Origin: Phycisphaerae bacterium
Lineage (GTDB): Bacteria > Planctomycetota > Phycisphaerae > FEN-1346 > JAACEH01
Reading direction: 5' to 3'
NCBI GenBank assembly: GCA_012729015.1
Contig: JAAYDY010000101.1
Coordinates: forward strand, 186,001 to 250,000
Length of the DNA stretch: 64,000 nucleotides
A program made the translations under genes and the position numbers. A model generated the notes under the pieces. The model saw only the letters and a list, made by a program, of their open reading frames with translations, was not told where the DNA came from and did not search any database. Positions 18,945 through 27,477 of the stretch are shown here, piece after piece. The number at the start of each line of letters is the position of its first letter. The stretch's first letter is position 1.

Positions 18945-19580
18945 TCAGCCGTCCAACGTCCGTAGCAGTACGCGGGCCGGCGCCCCGTCGGCCCCGGCGA
19001 TCAGCAGGGGCAGGGCGATCAGGTCGTAGTCTCCGGCGGGGACACTCGCCAGCAGCAGATTCTCGATGACCACGATCCGCGCGCCCAGCAGTGCGTGGTG
19101 CGTCGGCGCGCCGGGCGCGTGATACGTCTCCACGCTCATCGTGTCGATGCCCACCAGACGCACGCCGGCCTCGATCATCGCCCGGGCGCCTTCGGCCGTC
19201 ACGCCCGGGAACTCCTTCGAGAAGCCTTCCTCCATCTGCTTCTCGATCGTGCCGGTGCGAAGCAGAATCCGTGTGGCGCCGGCCTCCAGCGCCGGCCGCA
19301 GATGCTCCGGCCCGACGTTGCCCCGGCCGCGGACGTCCAGCACCGTGCATCGCCCGATCAGTACCTCGGGCGTCAGGGACTCGATGCCTTCGGCCTCGGG
19401 CAGAAAATGCCTCGGCGCGTCGATGTGCGTGCCCGTGTGCGTGCCCATCGCGACGGCCGACACCGTCGAACGGTCCCCCTTGTCCGGCGACTTGAACACC
19501 CTGACCTCCACGGGTGGATCCGTCGGCCAGATCAGCATCCCATTGCGGATCGGCATGCTCACGTCCATGTAGCGGCTCAT
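18945..19580 (-). CDS. Cyclase family protein (kynurenine formamidase-like)
   Basis: The 211-residue product belongs to the cyclase/KynB superfamily. It shows the metal-binding motif GTHTGTHIDAPRHF near residues 48-61 and a later IDTMSVE segment. Members are Mn/Zn-dependent hydrolases of N-formylkynurenine or lyases and cyclases in sugar-acid metabolism. The start at 19580 overlaps the stop of the upstream dehydrogenase gene in an ATGA arrangement, and AGGAAG lies upstream. Translation is therefore probably coupled, and a role in the same sugar-acid pathway is inferred. There is no tryptophan-catabolism gene nearby, so a true kynurenine formamidase is less likely. Confidence 0.85.
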   Translation of the reverse strand: MSRYMDVSMPIRNGMLIWPTDPPVEVRVFKSPDKGDRSTVSAVAMGTHTGTHIDAPRHFLPEAEGIESLTPEVLIGRCTVLDVRGRGNVGPEHLRPALEAGATRILLRTGTIEKQMEEGFSKEFPGVTAEGARAMIEAGVRLVGIDTMSVETYHAPGAPTHHALLGARIVVIENLLLASVPAGDYDLIALPLLIAGADGAPARVLLRTLDG

Positions 19581-20527
19581 GCAAGGTCTTCCTGTGCGGA
19601 GGGTTCCCGAACGGTCTCGAACGCATGTCGCCCGAACTCGTAGCGCAGCGCCGCCACCATGCGGGCGGCGTACGCGTTGGCGGGTGTCTCGCCCCGCTCG
19701 GCCAGTGACAGAGCAATTGCCGGCGTCTTGACGCCCAACTGTGCCGCCGCCTCGACCGCCCACGCGCCGGTCTGGCCGCCGCCGGCTTGCGGGGCGATGC
19801 GATCGAAATGGTTCGGCCGCGACAGCGCCGTCGCCGCCAGTTCCATCAACCATGAGCGGATCACGCTCCCGTGTGTCCACAGGGCTGCCGCCTGGGCCGG
19901 GCTGGTGCCGTACGGCGACCGGTCGAGCATCGACATTCCTTCGCCGATCACCTGGAGCAGTCCGTACTCGATGGCATTGTGGACCATCTTCACAAAGTGC
20001 CCCGCGCCCGACGGGCCCACGTACGCGCAGCCGCCGGGCGTCGCGACGGAACGCAGGGCCGGTTCCACCCGGCGATACGCCTCCGCCGGGCCGCCCACCA
20101 TCAGGCAGTAGCCGATCCTGGCGCCCTCGACGCCGCCGGAGGTGCCGCAATCCAGGTACGCCGCGCCGCACGACGACGCCAGGCGTTCGGCCCGCCGCCG
20201 GCTGTCGCCGTGGTGCGAGTTGCCGCCGTCGATGACCACGTCGCCGGCGCCGAGCGACGCTGCCAGCGCGTCCGGCCCGTCGAACAGCACCGCATCGACG
20301 GCCGGCCCCGCGGGAATCATCAGCCAGACCACCCGCGGCGCGGGCAACGACGGCGCCAGGTCGGCCACACGGTCTACGGTCCGCGCTGCGGCCGTTGCCG
20401 CGGCGCAGCGCGCGTTGCCGTCGCGGTCGTACGCGACGACGCTGTGCCCCCCCTGGATCAGACGCCCGGCGATGCCCAGTCCCATGCGGCCCAGCCCGAT
20501 CAGGCCCACCGTCAGCGTTTCAGCCAT
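19577..20527 (-). CDS. gnd: 6-phosphogluconate dehydrogenase (decarboxylating, short Gnd/GntZ type)
   Basis: The 316-residue protein is the short form of 6-phosphogluconate dehydrogenase, seen in bacteria beside the longer Gnd. It has the NAD(P)-binding GLGRMG near residue 12, VIDGGNS around 98, CGTSGG near 127 and the catalytic region GAGHFVKMVHNAIEYG near 175. The reaction oxidatively decarboxylates 6-phosphogluconate to ribulose 5-phosphate. GGGAGG stands before the ATG at 20527. Its stop overlaps the start of the cyclase gene. Confidence 0.92.
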   Translation of the reverse strand: MAETLTVGLIGLGRMGLGIAGRLIQGGHSVVAYDRDGNARCAAATAAARTVDRVADLAPSLPAPRVVWLMIPAGPAVDAVLFDGPDALAASLGAGDVVIDGGNSHHGDSRRRAERLASSCGAAYLDCGTSGGVEGARIGYCLMVGGPAEAYRRVEPALRSVATPGGCAYVGPSGAGHFVKMVHNAIEYGLLQVIGEGMSMLDRSPYGTSPAQAAALWTHGSVIRSWLMELAATALSRPNHFDRIAPQAGGGQTGAWAVEAAAQLGVKTPAIALSLAERGETPANAYAARMVAALRYEFGRHAFETVREPSAQEDLA

Positions 20528-20745
20528 GAACCGCCTCCCTGTGTGACATTGGTCTCAGTACGCCTCGCGGCCCATGGTAGCATGACGGCCGCGCAGGCGA
20601 AAGCCGAAGGCTGTTCGGAAATCCCTCTGTCGTGTGCGTCGTCTTAGCGTATAGTGGTCAGGGGGAATGCGAACAGCGCGGCCCCGCGTCCCACGTTGCG
20701 CCGCGAGGAGGTCCCGCCCTGCGTCCTGAACGAGAGGCCGCGACC

Positions 20746-21810
20746 ATGAGTGCTCATCGCCGTGCGGCAGTGGTCTGGTGTGGGTTGTCCGCTGCGATCG
20801 TCGTTGCGCTCGTCTGCGTGGCCTGCGTGAACGAAAGCCCGCCCGATGCCGGTGCAGCCGCCGAGGCCCGCCGCGTCGCCGACCTGAAGGCGGTCATGGA
20901 GGTCCTGCGGCCGCTGCACACACCCCTGGGGAAACCCCGGCCCGGCGACTGGCTCGATCAGTACCATGAACCCGGCCAGACCTTCGACCAGTATCTTGCG
21001 TGCAATCCCACGCTGCCCCAGGGCAAACGGTCCGTCATCTACATTCAGCCGCTCGGCCGCTTCACCGCGGCCCAGGACGCCGTCGTCCGCCAGACGGCCG
21101 ACTTCATGGGCCGCTACTTCGGCCTCAAGGTCGTGACGCGCACGGCCCTGTCGCTGGACATCATCCCGGCCAAGGCCCGCCGCAAGCATCCCGAGTGGGG
21201 CGTGGAGCAGGTGCTCACGACGCACGTGCTCGACCGGGTGCTCAAGCCGCGGCTGCCCGACGATGCGGCCGCATACATCGCCTTCACCACCAGCGACCTT
21301 TGGCCCGGCGAGGGCTGGAACTTTGTCTTCGGCCAGGCATCGCTCAAGCAGCGCGTCGGCATCTGGTCCATCTACCGCAACGGGCGGCTCGATGCCGGCC
21401 CCGACGAGCGGCGGCTCTGCCTGCTGAGAACCATCAAGACCGCCGTCCACGAGACCGGCCACATGTTCTCCATGCGGCACTGCACGGCCTACGAGTGCTG
21501 CATGTGCGGCAGCAACCATCGCGAGGAAGCCGACCGCCGTCCCGTGTGGCTCTGCCCGGAGTGCATGGCCAAGGTCTGCTGGGCCACCCGGAGCGATCCG
21601 GTGAAGCGGTACGAAGCGTTGCGGGACTTCTGCCGCGACGCCGGCCTGGAGGATGAGGAGACGTACTACGCCAAAGGCATCGAGGCCCTGGCCTGTGCCG
21701 CGAAGCCCGCGCCTGCCAAGGCCGACCGCCCGACGCTCCAGGACGACAAGGCCGACACGGGCAAGGCGCCCCCCGTCGACGCGCCGCCGGCGAACGGCCG
21801 GCCCGAGTAG
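20746..21810 (+). CDS. Archaemetzincin-like zinc metalloprotease, probable lipoprotein
   Basis: The 354-residue protein starts with a membrane-targeting helix ending in cysteines (CVAC, C27), consistent with lipoprotein export. Residues 235-246 read HETGHMFSMRHC, followed by C251-C-M253 and a CPEC knuckle at 270-273. This fits the archaemetzincin pattern (zinc protease HExxH plus a four-cysteine structural zinc site) closely. Two deviations stand out: serine replaces the usual glycine at 242, and the cysteine spacing is one residue shorter. Archaemetzincins are aminopeptidase-like enzymes, and those I know are cytosolic, so the export signal is unusual. The start at 20746 is preceded by GAGAGG. 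A low-complexity Ala/Pro/Lys tail ends the protein. Confidence 0.85.
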   Translation: MSAHRRAAVVWCGLSAAIVVALVCVACVNESPPDAGAAAEARRVADLKAVMEVLRPLHTPLGKPRPGDWLDQYHEPGQTFDQYLACNPTLPQGKRSVIYIQPLGRFTAAQDAVVRQTADFMGRYFGLKVVTRTALSLDIIPAKARRKHPEWGVEQVLTTHVLDRVLKPRLPDDAAAYIAFTTSDLWPGEGWNFVFGQASLKQRVGIWSIYRNGRLDAGPDERRLCLLRTIKTAVHETGHMFSMRHCTAYECCMCGSNHREEADRRPVWLCPECMAKVCWATRSDPVKRYEALRDFCRDAGLEDEETYYAKGIEALACAAKPAPAKADRPTLQDDKADTGKAPPVDAPPANGRPE

Positions 21811-21841
21811 TCTGTCCGTTCGCTCACGCGAGAGGATGTCG

Positions 21842-22402
21842 ATGCGATTTGTCGCTCCATGGTGGATCATGTCGCTGTTCAACGTGGGCCTGCGGCGGCT
21901 GATTCAGCGGCCGGAGCCCATCGTCGGCCCGTGCATCGCGCCCGGGGCAACGGTCCTGGACATCGGCTGTGGTCCCGGCTATTTCAGCCTGCCCATGGCC
22001 GCCATGGTCGGACCGGCCGGATGCGTGGTCTGCGCTGACCTTCAGCAGGCGAACCTCGACGTGGTGCGCAGCCGGGCCCGGGCGGCGGGGCTGGACGGTC
22101 GCCTCCGCACTGTGCGTTCGAGGCGGCGCGAGCTTGGCGTTCGCAGCCCCGTGGATTTCGCCCTGGCGTTCTACATGGTTCACGAAGTGCCGGACGGCGA
22201 AGCGCTGCTGCGACAGGTGGCCGAGTGCCTGCGCCCGCAGGGGAGGCTGCTGCTCGTCGAGCCGATCTTCCACGTGCCGCGCGCCGCGTTCGAGGCCACG
22301 CTCCGGGCGGCCGAGAGGGCAGGGCTGAGGGTGGTCGCGCATCCGCGAATCCGATTCAGCCGCGCTGTGCTCCTGGCTCGCGACGACGAGCGGCCCGCGT
22401 AG
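21842..22402 (+). CDS. Class I SAM-dependent methyltransferase
   Basis: The 186-residue product has the Rossmann-type SAM-binding motif I VLDIGCGPGYFS near residue 36, an acidic loop CADLQ after beta-strand 2, and a methyltransferase-11-like FYMVHEV segment. Substrate is not predictable. ATG codons at 21836 and 21842 both fit. The second is preferred because GAGAGG is then six bases away; it abuts the first. The gene begins 31 bp after the archaemetzincin-like gene on the same strand, so they may be cotranscribed. Confidence 0.85.
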   Translation: MRFVAPWWIMSLFNVGLRRLIQRPEPIVGPCIAPGATVLDIGCGPGYFSLPMAAMVGPAGCVVCADLQQANLDVVRSRARAAGLDGRLRTVRSRRRELGVRSPVDFALAFYMVHEVPDGEALLRQVAECLRPQGRLLLVEPIFHVPRAAFEATLRAAERAGLRVVAHPRIRFSRAVLLARDDERPA

Positions 22403-22490
22403 CCGCCGGCGCGAGCCGTGAGCCGATGAGGTGATGCCGTCAGGGCGGCCTCATGTCTCGTCTCCCGAGAGGCGGCCAGAATCAGAAGCT

Positions 22491-22563
22491 GTCGGGTCTG
22501 TTGACCCGACCTGCGCGCTGTTGACCCGACCTACGCGCTGGTTCGCGACTGTTGACCCGACCT
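22491..22563. repeat. Cluster of TGTTGACCCGACCT repeat units
   Basis: Three direct copies of TGTTGACCCGACCT begin at 22499, 22519 and 22550, preceded by an inverted GTCGGGT at 22491. The same core occurs at 30115-30194, 35601-35678 and 59233-59252. It lies in the 238-bp gap between convergent methyltransferase and metG genes. Confidence 0.75.
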
Positions 22564-22581
22564 GTGTGCGTCCCAGGAAAA

Positions 22582-22625
22582 CAGAAGCCGCCCGCGGGCC
22601 GGCATCGGCTGCGGGCGGCTTTCTT
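22582..22625 (-). terminator. Intrinsic terminator of metG
   Basis: AAGCCGCCCGC and GCGGGCGGCTT form a perfect 11-bp stem around a 15-base loop, 16 bp beyond the metG stop. On the minus strand it runs into CTGTTTTCC, a short U-rich tract. The plus-strand side also ends in TTTCTTC, so it may work in both directions. Confidence 0.75.
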
Positions 22626-22640
22626 CGCAGGTGGCGTGCA

Positions 22641-24335
22641 CTACTTGTCCGCGGCTTGGTCCTCGCGCGTTTCGTCGATCAGGGCCTGGACGGCCTTGGC
22701 GTCGAGACGGTCGGCCAGCCGCTGGAACTCGCCCAGCGTCCGCGGCGACGGCGACTCGGACAGGCTCGCCCACGTCAGCGGCTCGATGGCCAGGCAGGCC
22801 TCCGTGCGCTCCACGAAGCCCGGAACGACCGGCTTCAGGTACACCGCCAGCAGGCGCGATGCCTCCAGCGCCGCCGACAGTTGCTGCCGAGCCAGTTCGG
22901 CGTCCGTCTTGACCGTCTGCCACGGTTGCGTCTGCTCCAGGTAACGGTTGGCCTCGTCGGCCAGGGCGCAGATGCGGCGTACGGCCAGGGCGAAGTTCCG
23001 CGACTCGTAATGCCCGGCGATCTCGTCCGCGGCGGCGCGAATCGCGTCGATCATCCCCGCGGCGGCCGGGTCCGGCTCGCACGTGCGACCGTCGAGCTTC
23101 GAGAGCACCATCCGGGCCGCGCGGCTCACGAGGTTCGCCAACTTGCCGACCAGCTCGGCGTTGATCCGGTTGACGAAGTCCTCCAGGCTCAGGTCCAGAT
23201 CCTCGGGATCCGGGCCGAGCTTCGAGGCGTAGTAGTACCGCAGGGCCTGCGGCGGCAGGTGCCTGGCGAACGTTCGCGCCTGGATGAACGTGCCGCGCGA
23301 CTTGCTCATCTTCTGCCCGTCCACGGTCAGGAAGCCGTGGATGGCCAGCTGCGTCGGCGTGCGGTATCCCGAGCCCATCAGCATCGCCGGCCAGAACAGG
23401 GCATGGAAGTACGTGATGTCCTTGCCGAGGAAATGGTGCAGCTCGGTCTCATCGGCGCGGTCGGCCTGCCAGTAGGCGTCGAAATCCTGCCCGGTCCGCG
23501 CGCAGAGGTTGCGGAAACTCGCCATGTAGCCGATCGGCGCGTCGAGCCAGACGTAGAAGTACTTGTCCTGGGCGCCGGGGATGAGAAAGCCGAAGTACGG
23601 CCCGTCGCGGCTGATGTCCCAGTCGCGCAATCCCTCGGAGAACCATTCCTGGAGCTTGTTCGCGATGGACGGATGCACGTGCCCGCCGCCGACCCACTCC
23701 TGGAGCTCGCGGGCGAAGTCGCCGAGCTTGAAGAAGTAGTGGTCCGAGAGCTTCCGCACCGGCGCCGTGCCGCACACGGCGCACCGCGCGTCGATCAGGT
23801 CCGTCGGCCGGTACGTCGCGCCGCAGGCGTCGCAACTGTCGCCGTACTGGTCGGCCGCGCGGCACTTAGGGCACGTCCCCTTCAGGAATCGGTCGGGCAA
23901 CCACATACGGTCGTGCTCGCAGTAGGCCTGCTCCACCTCGCGGACCGTGATGTGGCCGCCGGCCTCCAAGGCCTTGTAGATGCCCTCGGCCAGCTCGCGG
24001 TTCTCCGGCGAGTGCGTCGTGTAGTAGTTGTCGAACGCGATCTCGAACGCGGCGAAATCGCGCACGTGCTCGGCGTGCATGCGGGCGATCAGTTCCTCGG
24101 GCGCAATGCCCTCGCGCCGGGCGCGGATCATGATCGGCGTCCCGTGCGTGTCGTCGGCACAGACGTACGTGCACGTCTGGCCGCGCAGCTTCTGGAACCG
24201 CACCCAGATGTCCGTCTGGATGTACTCGACCAGGTGCCCGATGTGGATGTGCCCGTTGGCGTAGGGCAGGGCACTGGTCACGAGAATCTTGCGTTGCTTA
24301 GCGAAGGCTCGTCTCCTTGAATCCGGAAAGACCAC
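22641..24335 (-). CDS. metG: Methionyl-tRNA synthetase
   Basis: The 564-residue enzyme charges initiator and elongator tRNA-Met. The class I HIGH motif is HIGH at 31-34, the KMSKS motif is present near residue 335, and two zinc knuckles (CPKC...CDAC and CAVC) lie in the connective peptide. There is no C-terminal tRNA-binding extension. The start is unclear. The open frame begins with GTG at 24335 without a ribosome-binding site. A good AAGGAG at 24313-24318 lies inside the frame with no standard start codon at usual spacing, although homologues begin just there (KRKILVTSAL). A rare start codon or a sequence error could explain this. Confidence 0.94.
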   Translation of the reverse strand: MVFPDSRRRAFAKQRKILVTSALPYANGHIHIGHLVEYIQTDIWVRFQKLRGQTCTYVCADDTHGTPIMIRARREGIAPEELIARMHAEHVRDFAAFEIAFDNYYTTHSPENRELAEGIYKALEAGGHITVREVEQAYCEHDRMWLPDRFLKGTCPKCRAADQYGDSCDACGATYRPTDLIDARCAVCGTAPVRKLSDHYFFKLGDFARELQEWVGGGHVHPSIANKLQEWFSEGLRDWDISRDGPYFGFLIPGAQDKYFYVWLDAPIGYMASFRNLCARTGQDFDAYWQADRADETELHHFLGKDITYFHALFWPAMLMGSGYRTPTQLAIHGFLTVDGQKMSKSRGTFIQARTFARHLPPQALRYYYASKLGPDPEDLDLSLEDFVNRINAELVGKLANLVSRAARMVLSKLDGRTCEPDPAAAGMIDAIRAAADEIAGHYESRNFALAVRRICALADEANRYLEQTQPWQTVKTDAELARQQLSAALEASRLLAVYLKPVVPGFVERTEACLAIEPLTWASLSESPSPRTLGEFQRLADRLDAKAVQALIDETREDQAADK

Positions 24336-24417
24336 ACAGCGACGCGCCGAACGGCGGCGCGTTGCACAAGCCCGGCATTATAGCGAATCGGCCGGGCGTG
24401 TCATCGAGATTCACATG

Positions 24418-25191
24418 CTAGGCCTCGGCCCACTGGGCGGCCACCAGGTCGCGCGTCGGCTTCAACTCGCGGTCGATGTCCTGCCAGGCGCATTCCACGC
24501 TGATGCCGGCGTCGTACCCGACCGCCTTGAGCCGGCGGAACACCGGACGCAGGTCGCTCCCGGCCCGCGACGGCTCGTGCCGCGTCACGCCGTCGGCCAC
24601 ATGAACGTGAACGATCAGCCCGGCCGCCTCGTCGATGACCTCCAGCGGCTCGCCCTCCTGGGCCAGGTGATACGTGTCGATCAGCAGCCGCACCGCCGGA
24701 TGGTTCACCTCGCGGACGAACCGGGTCGTCTCGGCGACGGTGGTCAACAGGCCGCACTCGGCCCGACGCAGGTGCTCCATCGCCAGGACTACGCCGTGGG
24801 CCGCAGCCATCGGCGCGATGCGCCGCGTGAACTCGATCAACTCGTCCAGGGCGCGGTCCGCCGCATAGCCCGCCGGCGGCGTACGCGCCTTGCCGCTGCC
24901 GAACACCTGGATCGTGCAGCCAATCGCTTCGAGTCGTTCGAACAGCCGCCCGCAGTACGCCTCGAGTCGGCCCATGTCCCGCTCGGGCCCGAAGAGCTTC
25001 AGGTCGCCGCCCAACAGAAGGTTGCAGGCGGGCGTCGGCAGCGGGCACGTCAGAAGCCTTTCCCGCAAGGCCGCCCACTCGCCGTCGCCGGCATCGGGCT
25101 TCAGGTTGTAGGCCGCGGCCGGCTCTACGAATGCGTAGCCGGCGTCGCGGGCGATGGCGGCCCGGTCCAGGCCGCAGATTCCGATACGCAT
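24418..25191 (-). CDS. Sugar phosphate isomerase/epimerase-like TIM-barrel protein
   Basis: The 257-residue protein is a xylose-isomerase-like (AP endonuclease 2 superfamily) TIM barrel. It has candidate metal ligands in AMEHL (near residue 147), LLIDTYH (near 177), HVHVAD (near 200) and SVECAW (near 237). These enzymes isomerise or epimerise sugars, inositols and keto-sugars using a divalent metal. AGGAGG precedes the ATG at 25191 by eight bases. The gene lies upstream of metG on the same strand and is divergent from the HgdB-like operon. Confidence 0.85.
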   Translation of the reverse strand: MRIGICGLDRAAIARDAGYAFVEPAAAYNLKPDAGDGEWAALRERLLTCPLPTPACNLLLGGDLKLFGPERDMGRLEAYCGRLFERLEAIGCTIQVFGSGKARTPPAGYAADRALDELIEFTRRIAPMAAAHGVVLAMEHLRRAECGLLTTVAETTRFVREVNHPAVRLLIDTYHLAQEGEPLEVIDEAAGLIVHVHVADGVTRHEPSRAGSDLRPVFRRLKAVGYDAGISVECAWQDIDRELKPTRDLVAAQWAEA

Positions 25192-25283
25192 CTCGGAGTC
25201 CTCCTGTCTTCGGGGTTGCTCTGAATACGCGAACTCATTATGGGGCTCTGCACCGCGTGCATCAAGAGCGTGCTGGCGGAATC

Positions 25284-25312
25284 TTGTCGTTCCCGGCGGC
25301 CGCTGCTATAGT
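25284..25312 (+). promoter_or_regulatory. Putative promoter of the HgdB-like operon
   Basis: TTGTCG and TATAGT are separated by 17 bp, 42 bp upstream of the first ATG of the operon. Both hexamers are good matches to the housekeeping consensus. Confidence 0.6.
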
Positions 25313-25354
25313 GCAGCGCGTCGCAGACCCCGGGATCGGCGTCGCGAGGAGCCC

Positions 25355-26380
25355 ATGACAGAGAACGCCGCCACGACGGATCGAGTCGGAATCACGGCCA
25401 CGGTGCCAATCGAAGTGCTCTATGCCGCCGGCCGGCGGCCGCTCGATCTGAACAACGTCTTCATCGAGGGGCCCTCGGGCGACGACATCCATGTCGCCGA
25501 AAGCGCGGGCTTCCCCGTCAACTGCTGCGCGTGGATCAAGGGCCTCTACGGGGCCGCGCGCCGGCTTGGCATCCGCGAGGTCGTCGGTGTCGCCCAGGGC
25601 GATTGCAGCAACACGCACGCCCTGATGGAAATCTGGGCCGACGAGAGGCTCCGCATCTACGATTTCGAGTACCCGTACCCGCCGTCGCCCTCGGACCTGG
25701 ACGCCGAGCTCCAGCGGTTCTGCGTAGCCTGGGGCACGTCGCGACGCCGGGCCGAGGAGGTCAAACGGGAACTCGACGAGGTCCGCGCCGTGCTCCGCCG
25801 CATCGACGACCTGACGTGGCAGACCGGGCAGGTCTCGGGCCAGGAGAACCACCTCTGGCTGATCGGCGCGAGCGACTTCGGCGGCGATCCGCCGGCCTAC
25901 GGACGCCGGGCCCGGGACTTTGCGGCCGAGGCCGCACGACGCCCCCCGCGCGACAGCCGCCTCCGCCTGGGGTTCCTCGGCATTCCGCCCATCTGCCAGG
26001 GGCTCTACGAATTGCTCGAAGCCGCCCGAGCGCCGGTTGTCTTCAACGAGTTCCAGCGGCAGTTCGCCATGCTCCCCGAGAGCCATTCCCTGTCCGAGCA
26101 ATACCTCCAGTACACCTATCCGTACGGTGTGGCGCCGCGAATCGCCGATATACGGCAGGAGGTGTCGCGGCGGCGCATCGACGGGCTGATTCACTACGTG
26201 CAGAGCTTCTGTTTCCGTCACATTCAGGACCGCCTGATCCGCCAGGCGGCGGGCGTGCCGGTGCTGACGCTGGAGTACGACCGTCCCGGCCCGCTCGACG
26301 GACGGAGCCGCACCCGGCTGGAGGCCTTTCTCGAAATGCTCGACCTGCGTCGAGCGCAGCAGACGACCGATCAGGCATGA
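25355..26380 (+). CDS. 2-hydroxyacyl-CoA dehydratase D-component (HgdB-like) protein
   Basis: The 341-residue protein fits the HgdB/FldB family, iron-sulfur proteins that with a partner ATPase remove water from 2-hydroxyacyl-CoA by radical chemistry. Cysteines that could hold a cluster occur at C57-C58 (VNCCAW), C84 (GDCSNT) and C286 (SFCFRH). The C-terminal LEYDRPG followed by TRLEAFLEML is the family's closing signature. No second subunit or CoA-transferase gene is adjacent, so it may be one of the single-type double-cubane proteins of unknown substrate. The start at 25355 has GAGGAG upstream. The stop overlaps the next gene's ATG (ATGA). A matching activator ATPase is encoded at 59338-60102. 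Confidence 0.82.
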   Translation: MTENAATTDRVGITATVPIEVLYAAGRRPLDLNNVFIEGPSGDDIHVAESAGFPVNCCAWIKGLYGAARRLGIREVVGVAQGDCSNTHALMEIWADERLRIYDFEYPYPPSPSDLDAELQRFCVAWGTSRRRAEEVKRELDEVRAVLRRIDDLTWQTGQVSGQENHLWLIGASDFGGDPPAYGRRARDFAAEAARRPPRDSRLRLGFLGIPPICQGLYELLEAARAPVVFNEFQRQFAMLPESHSLSEQYLQYTYPYGVAPRIADIRQEVSRRRIDGLIHYVQSFCFRHIQDRLIRQAAGVPVLTLEYDRPGPLDGRSRTRLEAFLEMLDLRRAQQTTDQA

Positions 26381-27477
26381 ACGCGACCGCTCGCAAATAT
26401 CTCTGGCTCGCCGTCCGGGTGCTTGTCAGCGCCGCCTGTATTGTCTACGTCGCCCGCAAGATTCCGTGGTTCGCCCAGGTGGACGACGCCGGCAACGTCG
26501 TGACGCGCGGCTTTCTGGGCATCTTCGCCGCCGCATTCCAGCGGGGCCAATGGCACTTCCTCGTGGCCGCCGTGGCCGCCTACATGCTTTCGCCGCTGTT
26601 CGGCGCGTGGCGGTGGCGGATGCTGCTTCGCATCCAGGGCATTCGACTGACGCTGCGCGAGGCGTGGCGGCTGACCTACATCGGGTTCTTCTTCAACACG
26701 TTCATGCCCGGCGTCACCGGCGGCGACATCATCAAGGCCTACTACGCCGCCAAGTACACCGATCGCAAGGCCGAGGCCGTCGCCACGGTCTTCCTGGACC
26801 GCGTCCTCGGCATGCTCGGCATGGCGATGATGTGCGTCTGCGTGCTGGCGCTGCAATGGAGTCGCCCGACCATCGCCGACACGCGCTGGACGCTCCCGGG
26901 CGGTCTTGGGCTGTCGATCCGCGAAGTGATCCTCGCGTTTCTCGGGTTCGCCGTCCTCGGCGCGATGCTCGTCTACAGCCGCCGCGTGCGCCGGTGGACG
27001 CGGATCGAGCGGCTCATCGCCAGGCTGCCGTTTCAGCCGCTTGTTCACCGCGTGGACCAGGCCGTTTTCGTCTATCGCCACCATCGCCGCGCGGTCCTCC
27101 TCGCCATCCTCCAATCGTGGTGCGCTCACGCCGTCAGCATCGCGAGCGTCTACTGCTCGGCCCGGGCCCTCGGCCTCGACCCGTCACCGGTCTACTTCTT
27201 CATCTTCATGCCCGTCGTCTGGATCCTCGCCTCGTTCATCCCCAGCGTCGGCGGCCTCGGGCCCATGGAAACGCTGAGCCAGGAGTTCTTCACCGCCGCC
27301 GTGCTTGGTTTGGCCGATCCGCAGGAGGCCCTGTCCGTCGCGGTCGCCATGATCCTGGTCTTCCGTGTGGCGATGTTCGTGGCCGTCCTGCCCGGAGCCG
27401 TGTTGCACATTCTGCACGGCGAGGTTACCATCCGTCAGGCCCGCAACGCCATGGCCGCCGTGGAAGGACACGAATGA
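26377..27477 (+). CDS. Lysylphosphatidylglycerol synthase-type TM protein (UPF0104 flippase-like)
   Basis: The 366-residue product has about eight transmembrane helices and the family motif region FFFNTFMPGVTGGDIIKAYY. This is the signature of the LPG_synthase_TM/UPF0104 family, which includes the flippase half of MprF and many proteins beside polar-lipid glycosyltransferases. It lacks the soluble aminoacyl-transfer domain of MprF, so it probably moves or binds a lipid and does not modify one. ATGA overlaps at both ends couple its translation to the HgdB-like and PHP genes. Confidence 0.87.
   Translation: MNATARKYLWLAVRVLVSAACIVYVARKIPWFAQVDDAGNVVTRGFLGIFAAAFQRGQWHFLVAAVAAYMLSPLFGAWRWRMLLRIQGIRLTLREAWRLTYIGFFFNTFMPGVTGGDIIKAYYAAKYTDRKAEAVATVFLDRVLGMLGMAMMCVCVLALQWSRPTIADTRWTLPGGLGLSIREVILAFLGFAVLGAMLVYSRRVRRWTRIERLIARLPFQPLVHRVDQAVFVYRHHRRAVLLAILQSWCAHAVSIASVYCSARALGLDPSPVYFFIFMPVVWILASFIPSVGGLGPMETLSQEFFTAAVLGLADPQEALSVAVAMILVFRVAMFVAVLPGAVLHILHGEVTIRQARNAMAAVEGHE

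Noticed and set aside
22491..22563. CRISPR array
   Set aside because: The three repeat units are only 14 bases, with uneven 6- and 17-base gaps, and there are no cas genes.
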